Shown here: piece by piece, positions 35,575 through 46,380 of the stretch | Position numbering within the stretch: position 1 is the first letter of the stretch | Layout of the letters: every line of letters begins with the position of its first letter | Assembly (NCBI GenBank): GCA_958510825.1 | Contig: OY294045.1 | Coordinates: 93,494,988-93,558,987 of the forward strand | Direction: 5' to 3' | DNA from: Brachypterus glaber | Lineage: Eukaryota; Arthropoda; Insecta; Coleoptera; Kateretidae | Length of the DNA stretch: 64,000 nt | The notes under the pieces: model-generated | What the model was told of the DNA's origin: nothing | Seen by the model: only the letters and a program-made list of their open reading frames with translations | Database searches by the model: none | Made by a program: the position numbers and the translations under genes

Positions 35575-38251
35575 TTTGTTTTCAAAAAATTGTTTTGTTT
35601 CTCACAAAATTTGTAGCAATTGAAAATTTCTACTTTATTTTTCTTAATTTTTATTATCGTATAAATACCTTTAGATTATTATAGCACATAATACAGATTA
35701 TCTTTGTCTGAATAAGGCACAACATTGTTTTTTGGATAAATAAATAACTTTCTTCGTTTATCGAAACCCATATTTTGATGCAATTCACTTATGTGGTCAT
35801 ATATTCTGTTGTTAATGTTTCATATTGTTCCAATAGATGTTTCTCACTAAGTTTTACCTAAAAACAATGAACATGTGTCTTAGAATATTTGTTTTTGATA
35901 ATTTTATGGCTATATTCTTGAAATTAAAAATATGTATTTTTGATTTATTGATCCATATCTTTTTGCTAAATTAGGTTAATATATTTCTATTCATAGATAA
36001 TTAACATTAATACAAAGATATCTCACCTTTCTATTCCATAGTTATTGAGAAATTAAGGTTTCTCTAATATTTTTCATATCGTGTTTTTTTTGTTATTATG
36101 TCGCCGATAGACGTAATACTTTCACAAATGATTGGAGCACACATATAATAAAGATACTTTATTATTTTTATCTCTGATTATTAAATTAAATAACTTTTGT
36201 AATGTTTTTAATTTCAATTTTTAGGTTATAAATGTCAAAAAGGTCATATCAACAGTGTTGCCGTGGTTTATCGGTTATCTCTCACATTTTTGTGGATCGA
36301 CGAATTCCGTCCGGTTACATGATGTAAACAGTGTGGTTACGTCATTTCCTATCTCTTAAAATTATCGCTGGATGTTATTGGTTGTTATTTTCCATTATTA
36401 AGTAATATACCATAACATATTCTCTGTAATACCATTTATTATCTTTCTAAAAATATGTATTTTTTTAAAAAATATACATCCGACAACGTCGCAAAATTTC
36501 TGATATACGCAAAACCTGATGCGTAGTAGAAGGGCATGACATTTGCTTTTCGAGTCTGAGCATTCATGTTTCGAATTTTCTTTTAGTGATTTTAATTATC
36601 TAATTAGGTAAGGAAATTTCTTTTTAAATTATCCTTTATCAAGCTCTTTACAATTTGTGAAATTCACTTTGTGTTTCTCTTAATTTTTAGATGTACAATG
36701 AGTCCATTGATTTGGCCATGTGCGTACGTGTCTAAGAAGAATCCCTTAAAATAAGGTAACTGGTTTTTCTTTAAATTATTTCCTTTTGTATTGATCGTAA
36801 ATTGTTGCTCTATGAGTTATATTAGAAGAAACATGTAATTAATACCTGTTTTTCTAATAGGGTTCTTCGTATGGATATCTTCGTACGGATATTAGAAGAT
36901 ACCTGCCCATGTGGTATATTTGAGGTTATCTCCTGTATGAATCACGTCATGCATATCGTTTTTCCCATCAACCAGGTGATACCATGTTGTTCATCGAGTT
37001 CCAAAATGAGCAGCTACCAAACATAGGTATGAGTTCCTATCACGATGAAGAAGTCATAACCTATCTGTGCAGTTCTTGGTGAAACCGATGAGAACGTAGT
37101 ATTGTCTGTGTCCAATGTTAGGTAACTCTTTACCTCAATATCACGTGAGTTTCGAAAACTATATCGTACCTCCTATCGACATATCTTTTTAAAAACAACT
37201 TTAATTTTTCTATTGAAACGCATGGAGCGTTTAAGTTTATTATTATCGTAACTATTTAAATAAGTGCTTAACACATATTTTCAATTAATTGCATTTTATA
37301 ATTTTTTTATTACATTTAAGTAAGTTTACCTGTGTGTAACCCAAAACATATATATATATATGTATATATATATATATTTGTGAACCTCGAATAACGTTAT
37401 TCAAGAGTATATTTATTTTGTACTTTTCCACAGCTGATTATTATTATTATAACAGGTAAACCAAAAACATTTCTCTCATTTTAATACCTATCCCTCAAAG
37501 TTAATAGTTAATCTAAAAAGTATACTAATACTCACCAATAATGGTTGATTTTTAGATCATTTATCAATCATTAAAATAATATCCATTGTAGTGTACGATG
37601 ATCTTGGCGCCCATATCAACAATCTATCTGTAAGTATTTCTAACCGTTTATAACCCACAACCCTGCTCGCCGATGAAAAGCTGCCGTTGCAAGTGTGACT
37701 TGAGTTTTCTTTTAATCTGAAAATTATCTAATTTCTTTTGTTCCTAACTTTATCTTTGTATCTTACCAGTATTAATTTTTGACTAATGCTCAATTTTCCT
37801 ATAAATATCAGATTAGGGAAAACCTGCTAGTTACAAATTAACATATCTTTAGTCTTTTCTTTGATATTATTATAGTTTATAATAAACATTATTTATTGTT
37901 TAAACCATTTATTGTTTTGTAAAAACACAAAAGCAGAAAAACATTATTTTAATAAATAAATAATATTTTTTTAATAAATGAATAATATTTTTTTCGTTTT
38001 AAAATCGATTCTTTAGAGAAACAATAGGTTTCTTGAACTAAATATGGCGATAAGACATGTCTTTTTTGAGTTATTGTTTAAAGAGTCACTCCATCCAGCA
38101 GCAGATTTGCTGTTGTCATCTACAGCGCGCCGTGGCGGTTATTAAAATATGGATATATTGCAGCCATATTATGACTGCGAGGGTTATATTATAATATTTA
38201 ACATTAATATGTTGAACATAACTTTAAAATTAAATATACCCATGATATTCT
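35575..38251. other. Unassigned AT-rich stretch
   Basis: No ORF with a recognisable domain and no repeat pair seen. A (TA)n microsatellite lies at 37,344-37,378. The patch 36,690-37,140 is somewhat richer in G+C and has short repeated phrases (cttcgtatggatatcttcgt, acggatatt), but no supportable frame. The last 150 bp are the target site of the LINE that follows. Confidence 0.4.
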
Positions 38252-39001
38252 TAGTCAGTAGTAGTAGCTTGTCTTGGAATTACCGGAGTAATAAGGACAA
38301 CACCCCAAGCTGCTCTAGAGGTCCTACTGGGACTACCGTCACTCCATCTGGATCCAAAAGGAGGTAATGGCTAGCTTTCTCAGACTTAGGGACTCTGGTA
38401 GTTGGATGGGCATGAAGGCGAACTACGGTCATGGAAAAATCGCTGATATTTCCGAAAGGGACATCCCAATTAGTAGTATCAGAGTGATTGAGGCAGAGGA
38501 CCGATTAAAGTTCGATAGAAGTTTCTCTCTCAGGATTCTGACAAAGGAGGAATGGGAAAAGAAAGAAATACAATTTACGCCAAATGCTTTGGTGTGCTAT
38601 ACAGACGGCACGCGTATGGAAGGCATCCAAAGCTCTGGGGCAGGATTCTTCGTGGAGGACCTGGAATTGCAAAAGAGTTTTCTACTTGGCTGCTTTTCCA
38701 CTGGGTTCCAAGCTGAGGTCGGTGCTATACAGGAAGCGACAAATTGCTCTCATTACTCAGCCGAGTGTGTCATATACGAAAGGATCAGGTTGCAAGTCTT
38801 TGAAACTCAAAGACTTAACCAAGAGGAACTAAGAGATCTCCCTTGGGCCAATATCCTGACGTTTATTGAAAGGACGGGTAGGTTCAAGAAGAACTCAAAT
38901 TAGTAAATGGCTGGGATTGCCTGGGGTGACAAAAAGGGACTGAAATGACCTAGTTGTCCGGCTTTGGTCAACCCAAAAAATTACTACTACTAGTCAGTAG
39001 T
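38252..39001 (+). mobile_element. Internally deleted LINE with 11-bp target duplication
   Basis: The insert at 38,263-38,990 is bracketed by an exact direct repeat, tagtcagtagt, at 38,252-38,262 and 38,991-39,001. The 5' end lies inside the C-terminal part of the RT and the 3' end in non-coding sequence ending ttactactac. Both boundaries are therefore defined, which is unusual for such a short decayed element. The truncated 5' end indicates target-primed reverse transcription. A further large deletion removed most of the RNase H domain and zinc knuckle. Confidence 0.85.
38263..38903 (+). pseudogene. LINE RT end, RNase H and C-terminal fragment
   Basis: Frame 1 (from about 38,264) reads CLGITGVIRTTPQAALEVLL and then GLPSLHLDPKGG, a block that follows the RT in R1/LOA/I-type LINEs. 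A one-base frameshift near 38,363 moves into the ATG frame at 38,367, which runs 178 codons. In that frame VCYTDGTRM (76-84, first catalytic Asp at 80) and STGFQAEV (111-118, Glu 117) are the start of an RNase H domain. After Glu 117 the remaining RNase H motifs (the later Asp residues) and the CCHC knuckle are gone. The text jumps to YERIRLQVFETQRLN and LPWANILTFIERTGRFKK, which resembles the extreme C terminus of these polyproteins. It is non-functional through truncation, frameshift and deletion. Confidence 0.75.
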
Positions 39002-39223
39002 GAGTAGTATGAATTATACGGACTTCCAAATCTAATTTTATTTTCAATTTTGGCGAAGGCGCCACTTAAAGAGTAGACAAATAATATTACTTTAATTTCT
39101 AAAACACGGTTATTTAATCCAAATATTATTATTTGTCCAAAAAAAAATACATTTTTGTTTTGAAATCGTTTTATTATTAACTAATTTAATCACACAGGCC
39201 CGCAAAAAAAAGTCAATTAATCT

Positions 39224-39498
39224 GGAGGATTGGTGTAGTGGACTACCGCGTCGTACTTGATGAGTTTACTACCCAAATAGCGTGAGTTCGATTTTCACCG
39301 GCGCCGATTTGCCTTTTTCAGTTAATTAATAATTGAAATTTGGCGAATGCGTAAGTAAATCGGACACTCCCTATAAATTGGTTCGAAAGTCAATTAGAGC
39401 CGGTGGTTCCCTCTACTACTAGCCCACACAAGTCCTGGACTTAGGGGATGCTTAATAGTACGAGGTTAAATGAAAATGTAAAAATGTAAATGTAAATT
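39224..39498 (+). mobile_element. tRNA-derived SINE, full-length copy
   Basis: The head has a polymerase III A-box-like tggtgtagtgga (39,231-39,242) and a B-box-like gagttcgat (39,294-39,302). These lie farther apart than in a tRNA, so there is an insertion or the fit is loose. The body contains ggcgaatgcgtaagtaaat, tggttcgaaagtcaat, gccggtggttccctctacta and cctggacttaggggatgctt. The tail is a short-period A-rich repeat (aaaatgtaaaaatgtaaatg). Relatives: 49,765-49,985 on the minus strand and the 3' fragment at 28,553. No clear target duplication. SINEs have no protein and depend on a LINE for movement. Confidence 0.8.
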
Positions 39499-40419
39499 TT
39501 AACCACCTATATTTTTCTTACGTATTTTCGTATGCTAAAAACTAACTTCACAGTAAAAAAGCTCGCTGTCCTGAAAACCAAAAAGTCCACACTGCAAAAA
39601 ATAATGCTGTATGAGCTATCTTGAGATCTTCAAAAAAATTTAGAAATTAAACTATTGAGTTTTAGGTGTTGTATTCTTAGAAACTTTTGATCAAAATCTC
39701 AAAAAGCCAATTATTTTTCTAGATCGGGCCCCAAACTCGGACCCCAGTTACCAAACCATTATACCTTGTCAAAAAAGCGCCAATTTCTTAATTCTTGTTC
39801 AAAATTGTTATAATAAAATATAATGATTTAAAATTTAGATAACAAGTGACCCTCAGGAGTGACTATAATTTTATAAAAAAAATTGTTTTGATTTTAACGC
39901 ATAGGGGGCCATCCATTTATTATTATTATTATTGTTATTATTTTCCTTAAATGTTCAGAAAAACCATGATATATGCGTGAAACAATAGGTATCCAACTTT
40001 TTAGTTCTATGGTATTTCCACAGACAAACGATGCCCCCGCTTGCTATATCAATTATATTGAAGGACTGCACGTATGCTTTTGTGCTTTTGGGCTAAATTT
40101 GGTCGATTGCAGTGTTATACAAAACAAATCGTCGCATTTTTTACAGAAATTTAACTTAATACAACTTTTTTAAGTACATGCAAAAAGGTAGTAAAAAGCT
40201 CCATTCAAAAATGCAAAAAAAGTTAAAATCTAAAGAAAATTAAGTTGGAACCTTGTTGTTCTGATACGACGAGTTGTTGAACTTATTTTTTTTTGGTGGA
40301 CCGGTGTTATTTGTCGGTAAATGGTTCTATTACTATTCCGTTAAAAGACAATAATTATGAGTAGTAATATCACAAGTGCATGTTGAATTATCGATAATTT
40401 GATTGATTTAGGTCATTTA
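39499..40419. other. AT-rich stretch, no recognised element
   Basis: No repeat partner seen. A 66-codon plus-strand ORF at 39,973-40,173 has no recognisable domain. Confidence 0.4.
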
Positions 40420-41025
40420 AAAGAAATAAATTATTTACTTCTTTACTGTAAATATATTCTTAATAAATAATTGTTTAAATTAGTTTTGAGTGGCCTGTTT
40501 TTAATACCAAGATTTAATTAAATAAATTAAAATTTATGAATATCAGTGGTTTAAAGCTTTTAAGAAGCATAAAGTATAATATATTATCTGAAATTAATTA
40601 GGGTTTATATCTAGGATGTTTTGGTAATAAAATAAGCATTTATATTGCTTCTCAATAAAAATAAATCAACTAAAGGTAAGCTTTAAAAATCAAAAACACA
40701 TTTTGCAAAAATATAATATTTATTAAGATGTCAGTAACTGTCAGTTTCTTGTTTCCATAGCAACCAAGTGATAATTGCATTTGTGCAAAAATTATCGGAT
40801 TCATTTTGATCTGATTGGTCAAGAAACTAAAAATTTTAAGTAACATAACCTAACTTTTTAACAATAATTGTAACAATTTCTATTTTTATGTAATTTTTTG
40901 ATTTTCTTGTTTATTTTATTTTTATAAAAATTGTTTTTCAAGACTAGGCCGTTATTTTTCTTATTTTTTAAAAATTCAAGGTTTTGATTGGTCTATATAT
41001 TGTTTGTGAAATAGTCGCGTTTAAT
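40420..41025 (-). mobile_element. Partial second copy of the GACTATTT element
   Basis: Reverse-complement match to 26,118-26,555: tttacttctttactgtaaat, gagtggc, attaattagggtttatatct, aaacacattttgcaaaaata, gtcagtaactgtcagtttc, ggttttgattgg and the end ttgtttgtgaaatagtc at about 41,004-41,020. About 110-130 bp between caagaaactaaaaatttt and caaggttttgattgg is absent from the first copy. The other TIR is not found. Confidence 0.65.
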
Positions 41026-41351
41026 TATTTATTGTTTAATTAGGCGAATTAAATAAATACCATTTTTACCCATCATCAGTTTTGTTTTGGCATTTTAACA
41101 GACTGCATTAATTAAATACAAATAATCGAAAATTTACAAATCCTCAAATAGATATTGTCCAAAATTAATTAACTGCGTCATTTTATGATTTAAAATTGGT
41201 AAACAATTATTGTTTAATATTTAATAATAAAGGAAAATAAATTATTATTTTTTCATAAATTTTATGACATATCACAATTTCCATTAAAATAAATTTAAAA
41301 AAATTGTAACCACACCCTTTTTTTAAATTTTAGTGTAATTAGATTTAACAA

Positions 41352-41545
41352 TACCGGGTGTCCTAACTCTATTTACCCAACGATTTTCTCGAAAACTTAA
41401 AGAGATAATCAAATTCTGCTTTAACCGTCTTAAATAAGACAACTTAAACTATTTTTTAGCATATATTTGATACTTTCAGCTCTTAAAATGTGGGCAGAGG
41501 GGAATAGGGGGACTTTTTTTAATGGAAAATTTAAAGGAAATTATA
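41352..41545 (+). mobile_element. Fragment of MITE family C
   Basis: taaataagacaacttaaact, tttttagcatatatttgata, ctttcagctcttaaaatgtg and ggcagagg match the left arm of the elements at 48,388 and 52,545. The outer end (ataccgggtgtcctaactct) differs, so this copy is rearranged or a related subfamily. The right arm is absent; retrozyme-like sequence follows directly. Confidence 0.65.
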
Positions 41546-41624
41546 TTTTTATAATTTTGTTTAAAATTAAAAAATTCTGTCCTAACTAATTCTACGTCAA
41601 CGTACTATGTGCTTGAGACACACA

Positions 41625-41771
41625 AAGGCATATCCAGAAGGTTGCATAGGAACATAAAACATAAGAATGCGATGCCGTGATTGGCTTACAAGATACATTG
41701 CGCCCCATCAAGCCAATCACGGCATCGCATTGTTATGTTATATGTTCTTATGCGAGCTTTTGAATAGGCAA
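41625..41771. mobile_element. Foldback MITE, family B, nested in the retrozyme-like repeat
   Basis: Same family as 25,677-25,814 (aagaatgcgatgccgtgatt / aatcacggcatcgcatt). The uninterrupted host repeat near 63,500 reads gagacacacaagtcttcaac. Here gagacacacaa and gtcttcaac are separated by the MITE, so the insertion point can be read directly. The ends are aaggcatatcc and gaataggcaa. Any duplication is at most two or three bases (aa). Confidence 0.85.
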
Positions 41772-41920
41772 GTCTTCAACTTGCTATCATTCAAAGTCTC
41801 CAGACTATGAGAGGTATGAGTAGTTGTCTACATCTAGCAATAGATGGCGCACAAGTCTACATCAATCTAATGCCTATATTCCTTTTGCGGATAAAGTCTA
41901 AAAACGTTTTCTTAATCAGC

Positions 41921-41980
41921 GTGCAGAGTGGACTCTTGGTACTGAAGAGAAACTGGCAGTCTACCAATATCCCTCTGTAA
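41921..41980 (+). ncRNA. Hammerhead ribozyme remnant, stem II deleted
   Basis: gtgcagagtggactcttggt plus a, then ctgaagag, then aaactggcagtc, then taccaatatc. Stem I (ttggta/taccaa) and stem III (actg-g-cagt) are kept, but the 13 bases that form stem II and the G of the GAAA box are missing compared with the other copies. It should be inactive. Confidence 0.7.
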
Positions 41981-42073
41981 GATGATAAGAAAATTGATGG
42001 AATAATAAATTATATTTTTATAATTTTGTTTAAATTAAAAATTTCTGTCCTTAAAATTTAAATTTTTCTAATT

Positions 42074-42260
42074 TGATCCCGTGAGGGGTGGGGGGTAGTT
42101 TCTGTGAAAATTGGTATATTGGGGTTTTAAAGGTTGCTGAAAGAGGATCTGATAATAAAAAAAAGTCTAACCCCATCCCGTAAGAGGCGGGGGGTAGTTT
42201 TCGTGAAAACTGGTATATTTTTAAGGTTGCTAAAAGTGAATTTGATAATAAAAATCCATT
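42074..42260 (+). repeat. About 100-bp tandem duplication, two copies
   Basis: gatcccgtgaggggtggggg / catcccgtaagaggcggggg, each followed by gtagtttt.gtgaaaa.tggt atatt, ggttgct.aaag and gataataaaaa, at a period of about 101 bp. The 63-codon ORF across it is incidental. Confidence 0.75.
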
Positions 42261-42317
42261 TTACGCGCGTTGGTGAAAAATGGGAAAGCTCTTTAACTGG
42301 GCAGTGTATTTTTTCTC

Positions 42318-42415
42318 AAAATTAATAGAGAGCCCCTAGCACAAGCCAGAAGCTTATTTGGAGCTATCCATGTATAAAATGCTAAAATAAATAAATAAAT
42401 AAATAAATAAATTGG
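42318..42415 (+). mobile_element. Retroposon 3' end with (AAAT)n tail
   Basis: gagagcccctagcacaagcc, agaagcttatttggagctat and a tail of aaataaataaat repeats. The same sequence is at 45,560-45,660 on the minus strand, also with the tail. This is a conserved short 3' end plus tetranucleotide tail, as in RTE-like LINEs or their SINEs. No coding sequence is attached. Confidence 0.65.
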
Positions 42416-43615
42416 TTGTAAATTTAATATATTTTAGAAATACGAAAATGTTGTAATTTAAACGTGTATTTGACGTTATTTTATAAAAATAGGTGCCTAA
42501 AACTATTTTGTCCATAACATTTTAATACATTTTGACATATCTGTGTGAAGTTAACCGCAAGATAGTTCCCAACCAAGCGATGAAATTGTGGTGTTTAAAC
42601 TTTTTAGGTAGCAAAAGTTAACAAGACGAGTAAAAAAAGCAATTTTCCTCTGAGTGAAACATACTATTTTTTCTTCAAGCATTCTATATATTTTTTTAAA
42701 TAATAACTTTTGAATGTAATTTATCCAGTAATAAGGTATTTTTTTTTATTAAAATAGGCCAATAAAACCCTTTCGAAATAAACTTCAACCTTCCTTAGCT
42801 CATTTTAAATTTTTTTCGTAGTCTAATGTACCATTTGCAATTTCGGAGAGATTTGTAGGTGTATAAACCATATATTCTTCTTGAATCGTTTGAAATCAAT
42901 TTCACACAAGAATCTCGAGTCAACCACCTGTTTACATAATAAATAAACAAGTTTGAAGTATGGCTGTCATCAAAGTCAAAGAGTGCTGCCACCAGTGGTG
43001 TTTTTGCTAACTTTTTTTTACGGCGTACAACATTGAACTCATTTTTTTTACTGTAAAAAAAAATAGATCACTTCTAACTAGTGTTCAGTTATAAAATATG
43101 AACATTTTAGTACGCTTGAAGAAAAAAATATTTGTATAAATATTTTTATAGAGAATTTTATAATCTTCAATTAGGTCCTATAAAATTTGAATTAAGTAAA
43201 CTCTGCACTTTAATTTTAAGCCTTTATTATTTTTGCCTGTTTACTAAATTACTTTCTGATCGGGGCAAAAAAAAAAGTTGCGATTTGATGTCTAGTGTTA
43301 TGGAAGTACTTATATTTAAAGTAGCAAAATTATATTGGTTAAATTCAGAGTACTTTGAATTAACTAACTTTTTATATTCAGAGTACTTTGAATTAACTAA
43401 GTTGCGCTTTTGACTTGTCTGTCTTATTTGCGCAACGTAAAGAAATGAAGAATGTCTTTGATAAATAGTATCTTGCGGTTATTAAAGCACACAATTCATG
43501 AAAGAATCTCTTTTCTATGATTTATTATTATTCTTTGTTTGTTTAGTTGTTGCTTTAAGTTTGAGTGACTAACTTTTCTATGTCTAACTTTGAAATATAT
43601 GTTTGCAAAAATAAT
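42416..43615. other. AT-rich stretch with a 25-bp tandem duplication
   Basis: attcagagtactttgaatta plus actaa occurs at 43,343-43,367 and 43,376-43,400. ORFs at 42,795-42,992 and 43,132-43,413 have no recognisable domain, and the latter spans the duplication. Confidence 0.45.
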
Positions 43616-44037
43616 ACACGGAAAGAAATTAGTGGGCTCTGCGCTATACATTATAAGATATTTGGTAACAGTGGCAAATTATAGTGATTTAAGCTATAGA
43701 TTATAAGGGACACAATAACTGATAATGTTAAAAATAAATTGGAAACGATTATATATATTACAGACACGATTATATTTATTACAGGCACTATTATAAATAT
43801 ACAGAAATTTTATTATATTATAAAAATTATTAGCACGGACAATAATTAAATCTATTTAAGCTATAAATGCCATACTATTTGTTATATTTTATTATTCACT
43901 AAACAATTAAAGTATTTCATATAAATTTTTACACTGACTGCCATAATTGTAAGAGAAAGCCTTGTATTTATATAAGCGATTATAATTTGCTTGGTATGTG
44001 TGTTATAGCGCTCCTAGCTATAATTTTTTTTTCGTGT
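43616..44037. mobile_element. Candidate TIR element, 422 bp, ACACG ends
   Basis: Left end acacggaaagaaattagtgg then gctctgcgctata; right end, reverse-complemented, acacgaaaaaaaaattatag then ctaggagcgctata. The arms are about 33 bp and imperfect. The interior has short repeated phrases (acacgattatatatattaca, ggcactattataaatataca). No ORF. Confidence 0.55.
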
Positions 44038-44060
44038 ACTGCTTTTACTTTACAATATTT

Positions 44061-45200
44061 CGATTGCGTAGAATGAAAAGCTCGTATATCGGTTTTCAAT
44101 AAATTTGTCACTGACATTAAATGTCTTTGTCAAAACTTAAAAATGTAGGGGAGATTATATCACCATGTGCATGTTTTTTTCTTGTAAGCCCTATTTTTCA
44201 AAAATAAATATATTTTACTTAAAATTTTGTCAGTATTCAAATTTGCTTTACATTTTGCTTTCCACCAAAATCTCGGAATACCTACTGTCCGAGAAGTAGC
44301 TGGAAAGCAGTCCTTGGATTGGTAAAAAAATCATGTTTTGTATTGCCTATTTTTGCGTTTTATGGCTTTATATGCAGAAACGCATTTAAGTAAAAAAATC
44401 TGTCTGTCGGTACACAACTTAAACTATAAATTTCCCGATTCAATTTTTTTTTTTGGTGATTATCGGGCCTGCGGGTTGGGAAAGTTTTTGGATGAAAATC
44501 TTGCATAACTTGAGAGAATCCGTAATAAACCAAAGAAGTGCACTGAAAAAAAAATCTACAAAGCTACGAAATACATACGAAAAACTATTTTATCGATAAC
44601 ACAGGACCACAAAAAGAAATAAAGTTAGTTTTTTATAATTCAAACTTTATTTTTTCTAGGTATTTTTGGACGCTGAAAACGAAAATGGCAATTAAAAAAA
44701 TTCTTGGCCCTCAAAATCTTAAGATATAGCGCACATTGGTTTTTTTTTGTATGCATTCAACATCAAAATAAAAATCCGCAAGATTTAAAAAAATTAACAA
44801 TTATTTCATTTTGTGCTTAGTTTTCGAGGTATTTGGTATGGATTATTTTCGAATGATCACCCTATCCTGTATTACGCAATAACATATTTCAAAAATGTTC
44901 CCGATTGTTTTCGGCGAAATAAGTATTTTTTACAATTATTTTAGGACAAAAATAACTATTTTATTTCAATTAACGGGCAAAAATTCAATGATTTTTAACA
45001 TTGCTTTGGCTTAATAAAGTTTAGATATAATATTCGTTAAAGAAGCTACCTTGGTTTTGCTTTTCTTTATCGGTAATTAAAAAATTATCTGTGATCTCCT
45101 CTCCCCTATAGTATAAAACTATTGACGTTCACATTCAATGTCAGTTTAAAAATTCAATATGTCAAAAAAATATCCGAACTTTTCATTCTACGCTATCGAT
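44061..45200. mobile_element. TIR element, 1,140 bp with about 105-bp arms
   Basis: Left arm 44,061-44,163 and right arm 45,091-45,200 are about 70% complementary: cgattgcgtagaatgaaaag / cttttcattctacgctatcg, ctgacattaaatgt / acattcaatgtcag, and taggggagattatatcac / gtgatctcctctccccta. The element directly follows the 43,616-44,037 element. The interior is AT-rich without a transposase. Strong arm decay suggests an old insertion. Confidence 0.65.
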
Positions 45201-45489
45201 TTATTTTTGTTTGTAAAATTTAAATTTTTTCTTTTTCAGTTTGGCACTTTTTCCGCAGCCTATGTAGCAAATTTGTGAAATATCTGTGATCATAATTTCT
45301 TAGCATAACTAAAATTTCTAAAAGCAAAAAAAAAAAAATAAAGCAAATATTTCCAAAATATCATAATAATTTTTAGGTTTTATTTTTGTCCGTAACTATA
45401 ATGTAGTAAAAGTCCGAAATGCCGGACATAATTAAAACAAGAGTAATAAATAAAAAAGTTTCTTCCATAACCAGGATTTAAACCAAAGA

Positions 45490-45570
45490 GCATTCGACTG
45501 TGTGTCATTACCAGTAGCCGGCGTATTTCCAGTTGTAGTCCAGTCTTTAGGTCAATAAAAGAGGTTTTAT
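45490..45570. repeat. Inverted partner of 47,101-47,180
   Basis: ccagtagccggcgtatttcc, agttgtagtccagtctttag and gtcaataaaagaggttttat match the reverse complement of 47,101-47,180. The two arms enclose three separate elements. On the minus strand the outer part reads ggtttaaatcctgg, which resembles a polymerase III B box, so this could be a SINE body. Confidence 0.6.
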
Positions 45571-45571
45571 T

Positions 45572-45660
45572 TATTTATTTATTTATTTTTGGTGTAGGTA
45601 CATAGTCATGGAGAGCCCCAAATAAGCTTTTGGCTTGTGCTAGGGGCTCTCCATTGATTT
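45572..45660 (-). mobile_element. Retroposon 3' end with (AAAT)n tail, minus strand
   Basis: Reverse-oriented copy of 42,318-42,415. It carries a hairpin, atggagagcccc / ggggctctccat, at 45,608-45,619 and 45,643-45,654. The tail is tttatttatttattt at about 45,567-45,588. Confidence 0.65.
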
Positions 45661-45725
45661 TGATAAGAATACAAAGTTATAAAAAGTTGTAATTACGTAG
45701 CAAATTTTATAGTTCTAAATTCTAA

Positions 45726-46230
45726 GGCAGACTAACATCTCTACTCTAAATTTCTCTACGCCCTAACATCCCTACTCCATAACATCCCTACTCCACAACA
45801 ACTCTACTCCGTAACATATCTACTCCATAACATCTCTACTCCGTAACAACTCTACTCCACACTATTAGCCACTTAATAATAAATGAGCAGTTCAAAGAAC
45901 AAAGAATCTTCTTCTTCTAGATTATTTTATTTTTTTCCTAGAAAACGTTTATCTTTAAATTCAAATCTAGAACAATCATTAATGAATTATTCTAAAAGCC
46001 ACAATGAACGCGTACTCTTAATATGCACTAATAAGTAAGTAATTAATAAATTAAATTCATATTTGACAGTGACTTAGCATGACAAATATTCATTTGAGTT
46101 AAGACAAGTGGCTAATCGAGTGCATATAGTGCGGAGTAGAGTTATTACGGAGTAGAATTGTGGAGTAGGGATGTTATGGAGTAGGGATGTTAGGGAGTAG
46201 AGAAATTTAGAGTAGAGATGTTAGTCTGCC
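45726..46230. mobile_element. Foldback element with 16-bp tandem-repeat arms, 8-bp TSD
   Basis: Flanked by exact aattctaa at 45,718-45,725 and 46,231-46,238. Ends are ggcagactaacatctctact and its complement agtagagatgttagtctgcc. Each arm is built of a 16-bp tandem unit, consensus taacatctctactcca: about eight units on the left and about six on the right, then cactatt..gccacttn and its complement. The centre (about 45,880-46,080) is AT-rich and unrelated. An 8-bp duplication suggests hAT, P or Merlin transposition. No transposase is present. Confidence 0.9.
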
Positions 46231-46380
46231 AATTCTAAGTATTAACTCCAGTCCATTAAAAGTAATTCTTTTTTATCCATGCCTAATTTTTCTTAACTTC
46301 CAAGCTGCATAAACCATAAATTTTGATAAAAGTTTAAAAATAAATTTCAAAAAATGACTTTGACAGGTGCTATATTACTA

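Larger units (their letters stand above)
41545..42056 (+). mobile_element. Retrozyme-like repeat, copy a (interrupted)
   Basis: Slightly more than one monomer: the tract ttataattttgttt...ttctgtcct appears at both ends (41,548 and 42,013). Subtracting the nested 147-bp MITE gives a period of about 318 bp, or about 331 with the missing stem II restored. It shares with 50,098-50,355 and 63,246-63,745 the blocks gtctccagactatgagaggt, agatggcgcacaagtctaca, ttccttttgcggataaagtc and tgatggaataataaat. Its hammerhead (41,921-41,980) has lost stem II. Confidence 0.8.

Noticed and set aside
38149..38367. 72-codon ORF starting in LINE flank
   Set aside because: It starts in target DNA and crosses the LINE 5' junction in the wrong frame; the LINE text is in another frame.
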